Assembly (NCBI GenBank): GCA_000818945.1
Contig: KN805422.1
Coordinates: forward strand, 62,001-126,000
Origin: Schizochytrium sp. CCTCC M209059
Taxonomy: Eukaryota; Sar; Bigyra; Thraustochytrida; Thraustochytriidae
Length of the DNA stretch: 64,000 nucleotides
Direction: 5' to 3'
Positions within the stretch are counted from its first letter, which is position 1, and each line of letters starts with the position of its first letter. Below are positions 11,098 to 21,149 of the stretch, piece after piece. Made by a program: the position numbers and the translations under genes. The notes beneath the pieces are model-generated. The model was not told the DNA's origin, ran no database searches, and saw only the letters and a program-made list of their open reading frames with translations.

Positions 11098-11833
11098 GCT
11101 GGCTGTTTTGTTTGATGCCTTCTTCCTCGGTCGCTCTCCCTCGCCTGCCTTGTCCTGCGCGGCCTTTGCTCGCGGCTCTCTTTCGGCCACTCTCCCGCGG
11201 AGGTACAGCTCGCGCCGCGTCACGCGGACACCCCTCGTCCCAGACGGGCTCGCTGCCGGCCAATCCAGACTGTGCTCGAGTCCGGGTCCTCGCCGCCTGC
11301 CACCACCACCCACCGCCGAGCTCGAGCCGCGTTCCCATAGAACGCGCCCAGCCAGCCAGCCAGCCAGCCAATCGGTAAAGGTGTGTGCGAAACCCTTTTT
11401 TATCGGCCCCTTCTCACCCGTCAGCCTCTGCAGCAACCAGATTTGGCAAAGCGCAGACGCTTGTGGTGCACCCAACTTGAACCAAGCAAAAGAAATCAGA
11501 CCGACGCAAGTGCCACCATGGCCAAAGAAATGTATAGACTGAATAGGACTCGGGCCAGCAGTGGCAGCCACAGCAACAGCGCAAAAAAGAGCTTGTATGG
11601 TATTGTATCTTTTTCCGGATCGGGAAAACAAACTGATATAGCTCGGACGGCCGAGCGAAGGAGAGCTGCGCGACAGTCTACCAAGCGTGTCAGGGCGAGA
11701 CGAGGCGAGGCGAGGCGAGGCGAGGCGAGGCGAGGCGACAAGAACTTTTGCAGAAAGACCCTCTTCGCTGCCGAGGTGGCTGACGAAACGAACGAACGAA
11801 GGAACGAACGAAGGAACGAACGCGCAAACAAGA
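11098..11833. other. Shared upstream region of the DDX52 and PLP-enzyme genes
   Basis: 736-bp divergent spacer. It contains CAGC/AGCC repeats near 11350-11370, a GGCGA pentamer array at 11701-11738, and a GAAC/GAACGAAG array at about 11784-11822 that stops just before the PLP-enzyme ATG. No gene seen; the long upstream extension of the helicase frame falls here and is not supported. Confidence 0.6.
11701..11738 (+). repeat. (GGCGA)n pentanucleotide array
   Basis: About seven GGCGA units roughly 100 bp before a start codon. A degenerate version occurs at about 16985-17030. Confidence 0.9.
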
Positions 11834-13192
11834 ATGATGCAGCGCATCGTCGGCCAGAGGACGCGCTCGCTCACGCGCTTGGGACCAGAGAGCGTGCCGC
11901 GCGCGGCAATACGGACGCTTGTAACAAAGGTGAACGACTGGGAGGAAACGATCGACCGCAAATTCACGCGCAGCATCAAGTACGATCGGTATGCTGTAGA
12001 CAGAGATCGTCCCGAGATGCGTTACAAGGATGTGATTCCCATGTGGGTCGCCGACATGGACTTTCGGGCGCCGGCACCAATGCTCAAAGCGCTGCATAAG
12101 CGAATCGACCACGGCATCTTTGGGTACACCGGCCCTGATTACCAGGTCAAGAATGCCATTTGCGACTACCACGCTCGCGTGCACGGCGTCGAAGGCGTCA
12201 AGGCCGAGCATCTCGTGTTTTTGCCCGGCTTAGTTGTTGGTCTCAATCTCTTGGCCCGCATGGCAGCTAGACGCAACGAGGCCCTTATGACGGCCACACC
12301 CGTGTACCCGCCATTTCTTTCTTGCGCCACAAATGCAGAAACGGGAAGCGTGCCAGTCCCGCTCAAATGGCGCGACGACGTGGGGCACTATTCATTTGAC
12401 TTTGACGCCATGGAGCGTGCTGCCGACGCCAGTCTCGCTGGCAACCAGCGTGTAGGTGTTTTCGTGCTGTGCAATCCGCACAATCCCATGGGCCATGTCC
12501 ATACGAGAGAGGAGCTCAAGGCTCTCGCAGACTTTTGCATGCGGCGAGACATTGTTGTCTGCGCAGACGAGATCCACTGCGACCTGGTCCTTGGCAAGCA
12601 CCGCCATGTGCCGTTTGCGAGCGTGCTTTCAGAAGCCCAAGGTCTCGAACGCCATCTCATTGCTTTTCATTCCCCAAGCAAGACCTACAATTTGGCAGGT
12701 TACTCGACGTCGTACGCCATCATTCCTGGTGAAGATCTGCGACTTCGATTCAAACGCGAAATGCCTGGTATTACGGCCGACATTACAACACTTGGCTACA
12801 CCGTTCTCGAAGAAGCTTGCGCTGACCGCGAAGGCGGTTTTGCAACCTATCGCGGTGAGCTCGTATCACAAATCGCAAGCAACGTGGACCGTCTGCGTAG
12901 CTTTACCGAGACGCACTTGGCACCGTTCATTAAATTTGAGCACAGTCAAGAGGCGACCTACCTTGCGTGGCTTGATGCCCGCGAGCTTGCAGCGGCAACG
13001 CAGGCTCGAAATGTGGCTACATGGATTGAGCGTGAAGCTGGCGTCGGGCTCAATGATGGTGCGCCCTTCGGGGAGGGCAACATGTTTCAGGGCTATGTCC
13101 GGATGAACTTGGCTTGTCCGCGCGCAACGCTTGACAAAGGTCTTGATCGCTTGGCGCGCGCTGTAAAAAGTGTCCGTGCGAAGCAAGCGTGA
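11834..13192 (+). CDS. PLP-dependent aminotransferase / C-S lyase, MalY/PatB type, probable mitochondrial leader
   Basis: 452 aa from ATG 11834. Fold-type I PLP enzyme of the aminotransferase class I/II superfamily, closest in motif pattern to MalY/PatB C-S beta-lyases that cleave cystathionine or cysteine conjugates. Visible: RPEMRYKDVIPMWVADMDF near the start (the typical 'MWVADMDF' of this subgroup), FGYTGP, VFLPGLVVGLNLLARM, CNPHNPMG, VVCADEIHCDLVL (PLP-pyridine Asp) and the Schiff-base Lys in HSPSKTYNLAGY. The first about 30 residues (MMQRIVGQRTRSLTRLG...) are Arg/Ser-rich without acids, as in a mitochondrial presequence. It converges with the SUMT gene 254 bp away. MalY/PatB enzymes are mostly bacterial; transfer is possible but untested. 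Substrate cannot be fixed from sequence. Confidence 0.85.
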   Translation: MMQRIVGQRTRSLTRLGPESVPRAAIRTLVTKVNDWEETIDRKFTRSIKYDRYAVDRDRPEMRYKDVIPMWVADMDFRAPAPMLKALHKRIDHGIFGYTGPDYQVKNAICDYHARVHGVEGVKAEHLVFLPGLVVGLNLLARMAARRNEALMTATPVYPPFLSCATNAETGSVPVPLKWRDDVGHYSFDFDAMERAADASLAGNQRVGVFVLCNPHNPMGHVHTREELKALADFCMRRDIVVCADEIHCDLVLGKHRHVPFASVLSEAQGLERHLIAFHSPSKTYNLAGYSTSYAIIPGEDLRLRFKREMPGITADITTLGYTVLEEACADREGGFATYRGELVSQIASNVDRLRSFTETHLAPFIKFEHSQEATYLAWLDARELAAATQARNVATWIEREAGVGLNDGAPFGEGNMFQGYVRMNLACPRATLDKGLDRLARAVKSVRAKQA

Positions 13193-13446
13193 AAACGGGT
13201 TGAACTGATAATGGTTGCCTATTGTTGTAAAGCCACCGAGGATCGCGAACATGCTTTCCAAATTAAACTTCTTTTTTGAATTAAATTAGAAAAGAATGAT
13301 CCTCTATGTACTCGCACACACGCACACGCGCGCGCCCGCTAACGAGCATGGTACCTTCACATGCAGTGCCATCTGATTCTTCGCGCTTTGTCAAACAGAG
13401 TCTTTCAAGTTTTCCATGACGTGTAGGTCTAGTACAAACATTAGAA

Positions 13447-14466
13447 TTAGATAAGAAAACCTGCCGGTATGCCAGGAAAGGCCTCTGCTTTCGTTGTAGC
13501 AGGCAGCGACTCAGCCTCATAGCGTACAGCGCCCGTGCCGGGAATATATGAAGCCTCTGGAAGCGCGTGCGCGGTTCTCCCGATGACAATCGTTGCTGGA
13601 GAAATAACGGCGGCCGCCCGACTCAGTGCAGCAATGTCCTCGAGCGTGCCCCGAATGACTCGCTGATTTGGCAGAGTGGCCCGCTCGATGACTGCGACAG
13701 GGGTTGACGCAGGGTATGCGCATCGGGTGCGTAGCCTCGTGACGAGGTTTTCCATGCGCGAGACGCCCATGAGGAAGACCGCGGTGCGGCTCTCGTCGAA
13801 TTGCGGAGGGAGGCGCGGGACGGAGTCATGTTTACCATGGCCCGTGGCAATGACCAACTGATCGGCAACGCCGCGGGTCGTGACGGCCAAGCCTGTCGAC
13901 AAGGGGGCGGCCAGCGCACTTGAGATGCCGGGAATTACCTCGATGGCAAATCCATGCTTTTGGACAACATCAACCTCTTCACCGCCGCGCCCAAAGAGGA
14001 AGGGATCGCCACCCTTGAGGCGCACGACATCCTCGCCGCGCTCGAGTGCCTCGATCATCCATTCGTGCAATTCGTTCTGTGCAAAATTGGCGCAGCCCTT
14101 GACCTTGCGCGAGTGCACTACACGACCACGGATGAGCTGGACGATGCCTTCGGGTACGAGTTGGTCCACGATGACCACGTCAGCCTCGGCCAGAGCCCTT
14201 CGCGCCGCCAAAGTAAGCAGCGCCGGGTCCCCGGGTCCTGCGCCCACGAGTCTGCATCGTGCCTGAGAACGTCTCGTCGTCCGTGCGACTGCCTTGCGCG
14301 AGAGGACCGCTCGAGCTCGCAAGGGCCAGCCGCTTTGCTCGAGTCGCACGCCAAGAGTTACGAGCGCCAGCACCAGCGCCAGCGTCAAAGCTGTCGTGAG
14401 GATGCCAGCGCTCCACGACGCCTCGGCGGCTGCGCCGAGGCTCGCGCGGAGGACCACCTCGTGCAT
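13447..14466 (-). CDS. Uroporphyrinogen-III C-methyltransferase (SUMT), siroheme pathway, membrane-anchored
   Basis: 339 aa. Transfers two methyl groups from SAM to uroporphyrinogen III, giving precorrin-2 on the way to siroheme. Diagnostic motifs: LVGAGPGDPALLTL (SAM-binding loop), VVIVDQLVP, VVRLKGGDPFLFGRGGEE, VIPGISSALAAPLSTGLAVT and AVFLMGVSRM. Residues about 17-43 form one hydrophobic segment (ILTTALTLALVLALVTLGV) followed by Arg-rich sequence. This could be a membrane anchor or part of an organelle-targeting leader; bacterial SUMTs lack it. There is no dehydrogenase/ferrochelatase (CysG N-terminal or Met8-like) domain, so later steps must be encoded elsewhere. Its neighbours are the nitrate transporter and siroheme-dependent nitrite reductase, so the location fits cofactor supply for nitrite reduction. 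GCTTGCAATG repeats lie about 215-270 bp upstream of its start. Confidence 0.93.
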   Translation of the reverse strand: MHEVVLRASLGAAAEASWSAGILTTALTLALVLALVTLGVRLEQSGWPLRARAVLSRKAVARTTRRSQARCRLVGAGPGDPALLTLAARRALAEADVVIVDQLVPEGIVQLIRGRVVHSRKVKGCANFAQNELHEWMIEALERGEDVVRLKGGDPFLFGRGGEEVDVVQKHGFAIEVIPGISSALAAPLSTGLAVTTRGVADQLVIATGHGKHDSVPRLPPQFDESRTAVFLMGVSRMENLVTRLRTRCAYPASTPVAVIERATLPNQRVIRGTLEDIAALSRAAAVISPATIVIGRTAHALPEASYIPGTGAVRYEAESLPATTKAEAFPGIPAGFLI

Positions 14467-14679
14467 CTCCTCCCGCTGGAAGAGCGAGAACCACTTCTTC
14501 GATAAGGCAGACCGGGTTGGGCTGCTCTTAAGACGTGCTTTGCCTTGGTCTTTGCTTTATGCTTTGGCTTGCTTTCGCCTTAGCTTTTGCTTTGGTTTCG
14601 CCTTGGCTTTGCCTTCAAGTTGGCTTTGCCCAGCCCCAGGGCTTTCTTTGCAGGTTGATCACCGTAGAAATCACTTTGC

Positions 14680-14734
14680 CTTGCGCTGCGCTTGCAATGT
14701 GCTTGCGCTGCGCTTGCAATGCGCTTGCAATGCA
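14680..14734. repeat. Tandem repeat with core GCTTGCAATG, upstream of SUMT
   Basis: Alternating TTGCGCTGCGC and GCTTGCAATG units, with three TTGCAATG copies. It lies 214-268 bp upstream of the SUMT start codon. TTGCAA-like sequence recurs upstream of nitrite reductase. Confidence 0.85.
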
Positions 14735-16141
14735 AAGGAATGTATTGTTTGCACAAAGCACGGCCGCGGGTCTTGCACAAACAGGAGCTGCTCGGTTCGA
14801 GGACCGCAGCGGTTTGTGCAGCCGCTCTTCTTCTCGCCTCAACTGCGAACGCCGGCCGCCAGGCAACGTCGTCGCGGTCGTCGGCGCTGCGTCGCTCTTT
14901 CCTTTCTCGCGGTGCTCGCCGTCGCGCACGCACGAGCAAGGCCGGGTCGCGTGGCGGCAACCGCACCGCCAATATATGTTACAGCCACAGCCCACACCTG
15001 GGTGCTGCTGCCTGCTTGCTGTTGCTTGCTTTCTTACCTTTTTGCTCGCTTGGTCGGGGTCCAGGGTCTTGCTTTCACCGGCGGTATTGAGACGACACGG
15101 AAGCGCCAAAGGACAGGCGGCGAGACGCGCGGCGGATCCGGCCAGGCTTTCTTCGTCCGCGCAAGTCGGCTTTGTCCGCGCCGTCTCAAAGCGCCCGTCC
15201 CATCCATCCGACTCGTGGCCGATCGGCCGGCCGGTCGAGGAGTTCGTTAGTCGGTGGCTGGAGACGCGCGCCTGGCGGAGCGATCGTCCGCGGCGAGAGC
15301 CGCACACGAGGCATCTCCCGTGGCTTCGACCCATTACGGCCAGCTGCAGGCCGCTGCCGCGCGGTAGCAAACACCCGCCGACGAAACGTCATGCGACGCC
15401 CCTCGGTTTGCTGCCAGGAAGAGCTCGTGATCTTGTTGCAATTCTGTCCAATCAAAGGGAATTTTTACGAATCGCCGAAATAGGAAACAATTTTCGAACC
15501 CTGCTGCTGCTCGTGGCGCGTCGTCGACATCATGCAATTTATCTTCCTGCTGACTGTGGAGGACGTGGAAAGGTTTTCGATCATCTGTGGAGAAATGTTG
15601 AGAGATATGCTGCGACATCTGCAATGAGTCCCGTTGAACAAAACTCCCGCACAAGCCAAATAAATCTCCCACATAGTCCATTGTATGGGACTGCGCCGTC
15701 GAAGTGGTGTGGGTTGTGCAGGGCCAAGCCAGACTCTTTCGGTCTCCGTCATCATCACAAGCGGTGTTCGCGTATGTTGTCTGTTCGCGTATGTCTGTCG
15801 CCTCGGTCGGTGCACAGATAGCAGCACATGCACGAAAACGGAGTAGCGCAGGCGCCACCGCTTCCAGCAGCAGCAAGGAAGGACTCACACCGCGTCGGCG
15901 GCGCCCGGCCGCATTCTCGCGGACCAGATCTCGGAGGCTCCATCCGCGGGCGGGCAAGCTGGCCCGGCGCAGGCCAGCCACCAGCCATCCAACTATCTAC
16001 CTACCGTGCCTCCTGGTCGTTCCCTGTCGACGCCGCACATCACCGCAGTGGCCATGCCGACGGGGACTCGTGAGCGCGAACTTGTCGTGCTCGTGTCGTT
16101 CGCTCCCTCGCTCCCTCGTCCCTAGAGACAGCCAGGTGACG

Positions 16142-16177
<36 letters not shown>

Positions 16178-16190
16178 GGTCAGCCAGCGC
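16142..16190. repeat. (AGCC)n microsatellite
   Basis: About eleven AGCC units with slight interruptions at the edges. The same tetramer occurs near 3685, 11350 and 37095. Confidence 0.9.
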
Positions 16191-16543
16191 GAGCTAGGGT
16201 GATCAGTGACCAGCGTCCCGGCTTCGCACTGGCCGTGGTGTGGCCATCGCGAATCACCTAGCTGGTCGCTGGTGGCGTCAGCGAGGCGAAGCGAAGCGAG
16301 CGCAGGGTAGGCCGCGCGTGCACTTGGAAAACAAGCAAGCACGCAAGCACGCAAGCAAGCAGGCAAGCAAAGACAAAAGTAAGCAAGCAAGCAATACCGT
16401 TGTTTCCAGCAGCTTCTTCTTCCTTCTGCAGCCCCGGGGGCTACTCAAGCTACGAAGTGCTGCAGGCCTAACATTCTGGTCCGCAGCGGCAATTTTCGCT
16501 CCTGGGGGCTTTCTCTTGGCTCCGACCCTGACCTCACGTCCAC

Positions 16544-16574
<31 letters not shown>

Positions 16575-17430
16575 AAGCAAGCACAGGCAAGCAAAAGCAC
16601 AGGCAAGCAACTGCAAGCAAGAGAGCCCTGCAACTAGCTGGCGCTGCTCTGCGACAAGATAAAAACGGAGAGCCTTATCGGGCTCCTCCTCCATGCGTGC
16701 GCCGCGTATGCCCATTTCCTTCGCGCCCCGTCGCCGCCTACCGCAGCCCTCGACCCTCTTTGCCGCGCTGAAACGCCACACGGCCTTCTCCCTTTTCTGG
16801 GACTTGTCCTTCCCTCCGCTGTGTGACGGCTGGGCGGCGTGAGGGGGACGCGACGCGCCAGCTTTCTCTGCCCCGCAAGTGCTCGCTCGATCATCGGCGA
16901 CAGGAATCGGCGGCGGGCGGTACGGCCCTGCGGCAACTGCGTGCGGCTGCGGCCTGCGGTGCAGGCGAGGGTGCTGTGCAGCCGCCACGGCGAGGCGAGG
17001 CTAGACGAGGCGAGGCAAGACGAGGCGAAGCAGTGTCGGCGGCCGCGGCCTCGACGCGCGAGCGGGATTCGAGTGGCCGCGGCCACAGTTGAAAGCTGCA
17101 GCTTTGGCATACTGCTCGGAGACGCCCAGATCGCAACGCGGAGAGGTGTGGGAGAGGCCCAGAAATGCGTCATCCGCCTCTGCCACCGTCGCCAGAGGAG
17201 ATTCAGGGCGGGCACGAGCAGCGCGGCGTGCGAGCCGGCGACGCCCGGACGCACTCGTGCGTGCGCGCAGAGGAAGCGCGCGAGGCGGAGGTGCACAAAC
17301 CAGGCGACAGCCAACGCCGAGCACGTGGGGGGCTGCAGGGACGCAGCACAACCAAGCAAGCTGCAACCTCGCCTGCGAGGTTGTTTGTTGCGCATGAAAA
17401 ACGGGTGCAACGCCACGCTCGCTTGAAATC

Positions 17431-17455
17431 CGTTGCATTGCATTGCATTGCATTG
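17431..17455. repeat. (GCATT)n short array
   Basis: Four GCATT units (reverse complement AATGC), about 1.2 kb upstream of the nitrate transporter ATG. Same base motif as the array upstream of nitrite reductase, in the opposite orientation. Confidence 0.8.
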
Positions 17456-18645
17456 TATCGCGCGGTGTCACGAAGCAACGTACTTTTGCGACGAAAACAT
17501 GCAGCTTCCCTCGGCGCGTGTCGACACCTGGCTCGTGGCCAGTGCTGGCCACCTTGCGCGGGGCGGCGTGGGCCTGGTGTGGCTGGCGACGCGGTTGGCG
17601 AGTCTGTCCTGCCCGGCGCACTGCAAGCAATGCGGAGAGATAGAATGGCGAGAAGAGGAGGGGGGGGGCTAGGGACACGGGACACGCAGCCTCGCCCCCA
17701 GGCTCGCTGGATGCGCAATGCGCGGTGCAGCGCTTGGTCGAAAAAGGCCCAGGCCGGGAGAGCGCTCTTCTCCAGCTCCCACTTCTCCGCGCTGCTCGGC
17801 CCGAGCACCTGCAGTAGCCGAGGAAGGTATAAATGAATCTGGGATTGCCTGGGGGTCGAATTACCAAAAAGCCTGTCAAGTCGAATCGAGTCGAATCGAG
17901 CCGAATCAAGCCGAGTCGAGTCGGGGCGGCTCGTGGGGACGCGCCGGCAGCGGTGCAGCTCGCGCCGTCGACCGGCGTTGGCTCTGCACCCGCGACGTGC
18001 ATCGAGCTTACGTGATCTTCGTTCACACGCGTGCGATCGCCAACGACTTTGCAATGTCCGCAGAGCCAGGGGAAGGCAGCGAGCGCGCGGACCATTTGTT
18101 TGGGTGGGCTCGCCAGGCATCAGCAGCGGAGCCTGCACGGCGACCCGCAGCCAGCTCCTCTGCCGGCCCGCAGCCGGCAAAGTCCTGTTCGCGATGTAGT
18201 CGAGGCGGCAAAACGAGCGCTGCAGCTGGGGCGTTCGTTCATTCGTTTTCTTCTTCTCCCTCTCGCCCTCACCCTGGCTCTCGCTCTATCTATCTATCTA
18301 TGTATCTGTCTCCGTGCAGCCCCAAACAAATTTTTACACACGACCGCTTAAAGTGTAAGGGGGAGTCGCCTGCATCGTCTTTCTTTGCGCTCGTGCCAGA
18401 ATAGCAAAAAGGATTGAATAACTGCCAGCCACCAGAAATCGTGCTTTTCCTAAACTCTATTTTACCCTGCTCTGCCTTGCGTTTCCTTGCTTGGGCTTCC
18501 GTCGCGCCACCCTTGAAGACAATTTCGAGCAAAGAAAGCGAGCGCAGCACAAACCAGGGCAAGCAGACCTGTAAAGCAAAACTTTGCCAACCAAACCAAA
18601 GCTAAACAAGCAAGACAAGCAAGTAAAGCAAGAAAGTAAACAAGG

Positions 18646-20202
18646 ATGGTCGCCCTTGGCGCCACCGGCGGGATTTCCCGCGATATCAAGAACCAAGAGT
18701 ACAAGGGCATCCCCACCGACGAGTATGGTCGCGCCCTTGACTTCAAGGTCTTTTCGTGCATGCGCCCCTGGTACCGTGCTTTCCATGCCTCGTGGATCTC
18801 GTTCTTTGTTGCCTTCCTGGGCTGGTTCTCCATCGTGCCTTGCCTCGAGTACATTGTCGCTGACTCTAGCAACGATATCACCAACGATGTCAAGAAGACC
18901 TCAAACATCGTCTCGGTGCTCGGCACCATCTTTGTCCGCTTCGCGCTCGGCCCTGTCTGCGAGCGCTTCGGTGCCCGTCGCCCACAGGCCGTCCTTCTCC
19001 TGGGCGGTGGCACCCTTGTGCTCATTTCCTCCTCGGTCAACTCGGCTTCGGGCCTGCTCGCGATCCGCTTCTTCATCGGACTCGTGGGTGGTGCTTTTGT
19101 CCCGTGCCAGTACTGGACCACCATGATGTTCGGAACTCGGGTCGTGGGTACTGCCAACGCTTTTGCTGGCGGCTGGGGCAACCTGGGCGGTGGTGCTGCG
19201 CTTGCTCTCGTGGCCTCCATTATCTCTGGCATCCGCTCCAGCGGCGTTGAAGACGAGACGGCGTGGAGCTATGCCCTCATCGTTCCGGGCCTCATGATGA
19301 TCTGTGTCGCTATCCCCATGCTCCTTTTTAGTGATGATTGCCCTCAGGGTCACTGGAGCAACCGTCTCTACAACGACCCCAATGCTGACAAGATCGCGGA
19401 CGAGGAGGACCCTGTCAAGGATGCCCCTGCGAAGAAGGCCTCTCACCTTGACGTCGTCCTTGACTACCGCGTCTGGCTCTTGGCTCTCGTCTACGCTGCC
19501 TGCTTCGGTGTCGAGCTCGCGCTCAACAACTCGCTCTCGGGCTTCCTCTACCGCTACTTTAATACGGACGCTGATCCCAGCTGCACCGACCTTGCCGTGC
19601 AAATCAGCACGAGCTACCCTGCCTCGTGCTCTACTCTCGGCAAGGACACAGCCTCGCAGATCGCTTCCCTCTTTGGCCTCATGAACCTCTTTGCTCGCGC
19701 GCTCGGCGGTGTGGGCAGTGACTTTGCTTTCTACCGCTTTGGTATGCGCGGACGCCTTGCTGTCCTCATGTTCACGCTGCTCGGCGAGGCAACCATGCTT
19801 GTTGTCTTCAGCCAAGTCACCACCGTGCCCACTGCCATTGGCTTCCTCGTTTGCTTTAGCGTCTTTGTTCAGGCCAGTGAGGGCGCGACTTTCGCCATTG
19901 TTCCCTTTCTCAACCCGGGCAACATTGGCAACGTCGCTGGTATTGTGGGCGCTGGTGGCAACATTGGCGCTGTGTCCTGGTCGACCATGTTCAAGAGCAT
20001 CGACAGCCAACGCGATGCTTACCTGTACCTTGCCTTCATCATCTTTGGCGTCGCCGCCTTTGTGTCGATTATTCCTGTTCAAGGTCAGTACCTCCTTGGC
20101 TGCCGTTCCAAGCCTTTGTCCTCAGTTGAGACTGCATCCGAGGCATCCGAGGATATTGGCGATTCCTCCGTTCATGACACGAAGGCCACCGTGCAGGCCT
20201 AA
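18646..20202 (+). CDS. Nitrate/nitrite transporter, NRT2/NarK family (MFS)
   Basis: 518 aa, about 12 hydrophobic segments, plasma-membrane nitrate/nitrite importer. Family signatures: FVRFALGPVCERFGARRPQ (MFS loop 2-3 motif), SGLLAIRFFIGLVGGAFVP with QYWTTMMF, and AGGWGNLGGGAAL (nitrate-signature Gly-rich helix 5). A second nitrate-signature-like stretch, VGAGGNIGAVSW, lies late in the protein. There is a cytosolic central loop (DCPQGHWSNRLYND through KDAPAKKASHL) and a Ser/Glu-rich C-tail. The N-terminus has no signal peptide. It is convergent with the nitrite reductase gene. In fungi and algae such genes are induced by nitrate and repressed by ammonium; the sequence alone does not show this here. 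Confidence 0.95.
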   Translation: MVALGATGGISRDIKNQEYKGIPTDEYGRALDFKVFSCMRPWYRAFHASWISFFVAFLGWFSIVPCLEYIVADSSNDITNDVKKTSNIVSVLGTIFVRFALGPVCERFGARRPQAVLLLGGGTLVLISSSVNSASGLLAIRFFIGLVGGAFVPCQYWTTMMFGTRVVGTANAFAGGWGNLGGGAALALVASIISGIRSSGVEDETAWSYALIVPGLMMICVAIPMLLFSDDCPQGHWSNRLYNDPNADKIADEEDPVKDAPAKKASHLDVVLDYRVWLLALVYAACFGVELALNNSLSGFLYRYFNTDADPSCTDLAVQISTSYPASCSTLGKDTASQIASLFGLMNLFARALGGVGSDFAFYRFGMRGRLAVLMFTLLGEATMLVVFSQVTTVPTAIGFLVCFSVFVQASEGATFAIVPFLNPGNIGNVAGIVGAGGNIGAVSWSTMFKSIDSQRDAYLYLAFIIFGVAAFVSIIPVQGQYLLGCRSKPLSSVETASEASEDIGDSSVHDTKATVQA

Positions 20203-21031
20203 GTGGGCTGTCCAGACTTTTTGATTTACGAACCTGCATCCTCTGATTCCCAGTTTTGAGAAACAATAATTGGTGTCTCCTGTCTATCTACTGCTGCTGG
20301 TCGCGAACCTTGCTGCCTTCAGCTTCATCTCTTTGGTATTGCTTATGCAGCTCCCCACTTCTTCAAGAGATGAGAACGTCTCTGCAGGCCGCCGCCTCGA
20401 GGCGATGTCCTAGCCTCTAGCCAAAAACTGAGAAAAATAGCGCTTTGTTCGTCGATGGTGCAAAGAATCACACCAACGTCAACACCTCTAGTCGATCAGA
20501 ACCACATGAACTCGTCTTGTGTTCTCGACTCTACGTAGGTCTTCACATGCCGACCCAATGGAAGCAAAAGATTCTTCATGCAAGACAGTCATGTCCCTCT
20601 CCTCGCGATGCTTTCTGTGTCCAAGAGCACTTCATGCAAGAAGTGACGGTGGCGGTCTTCACGGCTGAGGATTCATTGCAAGTGCAAGAAGACTTCTGTG
20701 GCGTGCGAAAAAGCAAGCACATGAACAATAGGATACTGGAAAGAAAAAAAAGAACTCGACATATTTTTGCAGTTACGATAGAGTTTGAGCATTTTGATTA
20801 CCAATCAAGCTTCGTATCACCACAGCATGCAGTGCTCTTGGCCTCGCCGCCGTCTGCAAGCGACGTCTCGACCTTGATGGTATGCTCCGCCGGGTTGTAG
20901 TCATCCATTGCCGAGGTGCAAGAAGACTTCTGTGGCGTGCGAAAAAGTAAGCACATGAACAATAGGATACTGGAAAGAAGAAAACGAACTCGACATATTT
21001 TTGCAGTTACGATAGAGTTTGAGCATTTTGA
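20203..21031. other. Spacer between convergent nitrate transporter and nitrite reductase genes
   Basis: Holds both 3' flanks. Its right part (from 20682) is one copy of a 234-bp direct duplication derived from the nitrite reductase 3' end. Plus-strand frames 20445-20900 and 20916-21134 share a near-identical tail only because of that duplication and are not called. Confidence 0.8.
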
Positions 21032-21149
21032 TTACCAATCAAGCTTTGTATCACCACAGCATGCAGTGCTCTTGGCCTCGCCGCCGTCTGCAAGCGACGT
21101 CTCGACCTCGATGGTATGCTCCGCCGGATTGTAGTCTTTCATTCCCGAG
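20682..21149. repeat. 234-bp tandem duplication of the nitrite reductase 3' end
   Basis: Copy 1 is 20682-20915 and copy 2 is 20916-21149, period 234. Copy 2 overlaps the real last codons and stop of the nitrite reductase gene (minus strand). Copy 1 still encodes on the minus strand a near-identical C-terminus (DYNPAEHTIKVETSLADGG ... GDTKLDW, stop) plus the same 3' flank. I see a handful of substitutions, including E to K in the encoded HTIEVE/HTIKVE segment. The copies are therefore close but not identical. Confidence 0.95.

Larger units (their letters stand above)
14467..18645. other. 4.2-kb divergent spacer between SUMT and the nitrate transporter
   Basis: No gene supported. Long plus-strand frames (14294-15250, 14535-15821) are Arg/Ser/Cys-rich and lack domains. 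The region is full of repeats: TTTGC/CTTTG-type runs at about 14535-14640, TTGCAATG repeats at 14680-14734, AGCC at 16142-16190, AAGC at about 16328-16400 and 16543-16620, GGCGA-like at about 16985-17030, GCATT at 17431-17455, TCGAATCGAG-type at 17878-17928 and TCTA at about 18285-18302. The last 50 bp before the transporter ATG are AAGCAAG-rich. Confidence 0.6.

Noticed and set aside
11098..11979. 294-codon N-terminal extension of the helicase frame
   Set aside because: Low complexity, rich in microsatellite-derived residues, and not similar to ROK1/DDX52; the ATG at 11097 begins the family-like sequence.
14535..15821. 428-codon plus-strand frame upstream of the nitrate transporter
   Set aside because: Arg/Ser/Cys-rich, no motif, overlaps other equally long frames; typical of GC-rich non-coding DNA here.
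18901..20082. 393-codon minus-strand frame inside the nitrate transporter
   Set aside because: Shadow of the NRT2 gene; codon-complement composition only.
20445..21134. Two plus-strand frames with nearly identical 70-residue tails, suggesting paralogous genes
   Set aside because: The similarity is the 234-bp duplication of the nitrite reductase tail read on the wrong strand.
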